A stretch of DNA of 44,804 nt from Clostridia bacterium (GTDB taxonomy: Bacteria; Bacillota; Clostridia; Oscillospirales; Acutalibacteraceae). The stretch is taken from assembly GCA_017435665.1 (NCBI GenBank), contig JAFSEP010000012.1:1-44804 (forward strand), written 5' to 3'. This document shows positions 43,416 through 44,804 of the stretch, in pieces; position 1 is the stretch's first letter, and every line of letters starts with the position of its first letter. The position numbers and the translations under genes are program-made. The notes beneath the pieces were generated by a model, which did no database searches, was not told where the DNA came from, and saw only the letters and a list, made by a program, of their open reading frames with translations.

Positions 43416-44606
43416 TTATCTCTGTACCAGAGTACCCTTTTTGTTTCTGACCGCAAGAATAATAAGCGTCGTAACAGGAAATACGATAGCGCACAGCATA
43501 CCCATATTAAGGTTTCCGCCGAGAACGGAAGAAGCAGCAGTTACCGTGCTGGGACCGATTGAACAGCCCAGGTCTCCTGCAAGTGCAAGGAAGGAGAACA
43601 GTGCAATTCCTCCTTTTATCTCACCTGCCGAAAGGCTGAGTGCCCCCGGCCAGAGGATACCTACGGAGAAGCCGCATACCGCACAGCCGATAAGTGAAAC
43701 CACCGGCCACGGTGAAAGAGTGATAACAAGGTAACTTACAACGCAAAGGCTGAGACTGAACATCATATATTTATAGAGGTTAATTTTTTTACTGAAGGTG
43801 CCGTAAACCGTTCTTGATATACCCATCATAAGGGCAAACATCAGAACACCTGCAAGATCTCCTGTTGTTTTGGAAACACCGAGAGCCTCCTCAGCAAAGG
43901 CTGAAACCCATTGAGAAATTGCCTGCTCACTCGCACCCGCAAGAAGAACAAGTACAGCCATTATCCAGAAGCTTTTCATTGAAACAAGCTTTTTCGGAGT
44001 TACTGTAGCTTCACCGATTTCCTCAAGGCTTCTGACAGGAACAAACATAAAGAATATTGCATTGACAAAGGGGATTATTGCCCATAAGGCAGTTATCAGC
44101 TTCCAGTTTTCTGTTCCGAAGAAGGTGAAAAATGCCGTTGAAACCGATACAAGAAGTATACAGCCCCAGCAATATCCCGAATGAAGGAAGCTGATTGCTC
44201 CCGATTTGCTGTCATTGGGGCAGGCTTCAACTATGCCGTTCACAAGAACCTCCATCGTTCCTGCACCTACGGCGTAGACAGCACCGGCTGTCAGCAGACC
44301 TGCAAGAGGATTTGTGAACACATCGGGCAGGATTGTCAGGCATACCACACCGAAGCACTCTATAAACAATGAAGCAACAACACACTTCTTATATCCGAGC
44401 TTGCCGATAATTTTCGGTGCAAACAAATCTGCCAGAACCTGACAGGTGAAATTCACCGTTGCCAGAATGCCGATTTTTTCGAGAGAAATTCCGTATGTAT
44501 CCTTGAAGGTAACATACAAAAGAGGAACATATGCATTTGTTATGGCAAGAGCAAGATAACCCATAATTGATGCTGCCATAGTATGCTTGTAGCTTAACTT
44601 TTTCAT
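43416..44606 (-). CDS. Major facilitator superfamily transporter
   Basis: A 396-aa membrane protein with 12 predicted helices in two halves, separated by a charged loop around residue 195 (VPVRSLEEIGEATVTPKK). The first half has the loop FAPKIIGKLGYKKC, matching the MFS loop 2-3 pattern. The profile resembles sugar or organic-acid porters of the FucP/YfkF kind, but I cannot name a substrate. CGGAGG lies before the ATG at 44606. There is no operon partner in the window. The remaining sequence to 44804 shows no gene. Confidence 0.88.
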   Translation of the reverse strand: MKKLSYKHTMAASIMGYLALAITNAYVPLLYVTFKDTYGISLEKIGILATVNFTCQVLADLFAPKIIGKLGYKKCVVASLFIECFGVVCLTILPDVFTNPLAGLLTAGAVYAVGAGTMEVLVNGIVEACPNDSKSGAISFLHSGYCWGCILLVSVSTAFFTFFGTENWKLITALWAIIPFVNAIFFMFVPVRSLEEIGEATVTPKKLVSMKSFWIMAVLVLLAGASEQAISQWVSAFAEEALGVSKTTGDLAGVLMFALMMGISRTVYGTFSKKINLYKYMMFSLSLCVVSYLVITLSPWPVVSLIGCAVCGFSVGILWPGALSLSAGEIKGGIALFSFLALAGDLGCSIGPSTVTAASSVLGGNLNMGMLCAIVFPVTTLIILAVRNKKGTLVQR

Positions 44607-44659
44607 ACTGACCTCCGTTTTATAATCGTATCATAGGGTGACGGGTGTAATCCGAACCC

Positions 44660-44767
44660 CCCAAAAAGCGTGAATTTTTGCGGCTTTTCGGCGTTTCGGA
44701 TTTGAAAGGCGATAGCCTGTCTGCATCCTCAACATCCAAAAACCCATCAAAAATTCGCACTTTTGGG
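44660..44767. repeat. Imperfect inverted repeat at window end
   Basis: The sequence at 44660-44679 (CCCAAAAAGCGTGAATTTTT) recurs in imperfect inverse complement at 44749-44767, with about 70 bases between. The stretch is G/C and T-rich and continues past the window edge, so its extent cannot be judged. Confidence 0.35.
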
Positions 44768-44804
44768 TCGTAAGATTTTTTTCGGAACGGATTTTTGGCA
44801 AATC

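Overview
The window reads as chromosome of a low-to-moderate GC Gram-positive anaerobe, most likely a gut Clostridia of the Oscillospiraceae/Ruminococcaceae kind. The reasons are strong AGGAGG-type ribosome binding sites, near-consensus sigma-A promoters, an hrcA-grpE-dnaK-dnaJ operon with a CIRCE operator, argS beside a DUF1934 gene, radical SAM and ferredoxin-type enzymes, cytosolic glycoside hydrolases and several signal-peptide secreted proteins. This is inference from gene content; no rRNA or other taxonomic marker is present.

Layout. 0-3.4 kb: a VTT-domain membrane protein, a radical SAM enzyme and a PnuC-type transporter with an attenuator-like leader. 3.4-7.2 kb is the oddest stretch. 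It holds a 277-bp element with 26-bp inverted ends, an unrecognised 140-aa gene with a riboswitch-like leader, and a LytR/CpsA/Psr-like gene coupled to a YibE/F membrane protein. The last two genes are bracketed by two inverted ~241-bp repeats, each carrying the same 20-aa micro-ORF. 7.2-11.3 kb: a response regulator, histidine kinase and HtrA-like protease in a row. 11.4-18.1 kb: argS with its DUF1934 partner, a large secreted alpha/beta-hydrolase-like protein, a lipoyl-less E2-type acyltransferase and a ketopantoate-reductase-like enzyme. 18.2-20.4 kb: a tight operon of ECF S component, DUF1893 and ferredoxin-type aldo/keto reductase.

20.4-24.4 kb: TrkA, TrkH, a YhhN-family membrane protein and a small protein, on the minus strand. 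24.5-29.7 kb: a GH31 glycosidase convergent with a GH20 hexosaminidase coupled to a GtrA-like protein, then a broken lipase gene. 29.8-33.5 kb: a PotA-like ATPase with two tandem repeats inserted in its TOBE domain, and a second secreted hydrolase related to the one at 13.7 kb. 33.7-34.9 kb: tRNA-Leu(CAG) and tRNA-Pro(GGG) from a perfect promoter, followed by a foreign-looking single-gene cassette with 17-bp inverted ends. 34.9-39.8 kb: the heat-shock operon. 39.85-44.8 kb: a palindrome cluster, a small secreted protein, a PHP-domain phosphoesterase with an unknown partner, an MTA/SAH-nucleosidase-like enzyme and an MFS transporter.

Most genes are ordinary housekeeping or metabolic genes. The best leads for something undescribed are the paired micro-ORF repeats around yibE/F-LCP, the riboswitch-like leader at 4.1 kb, the repeat-bearing PotA, and the cassette after the tRNAs. 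No CRISPR array, phage module or intact insertion sequence is visible.
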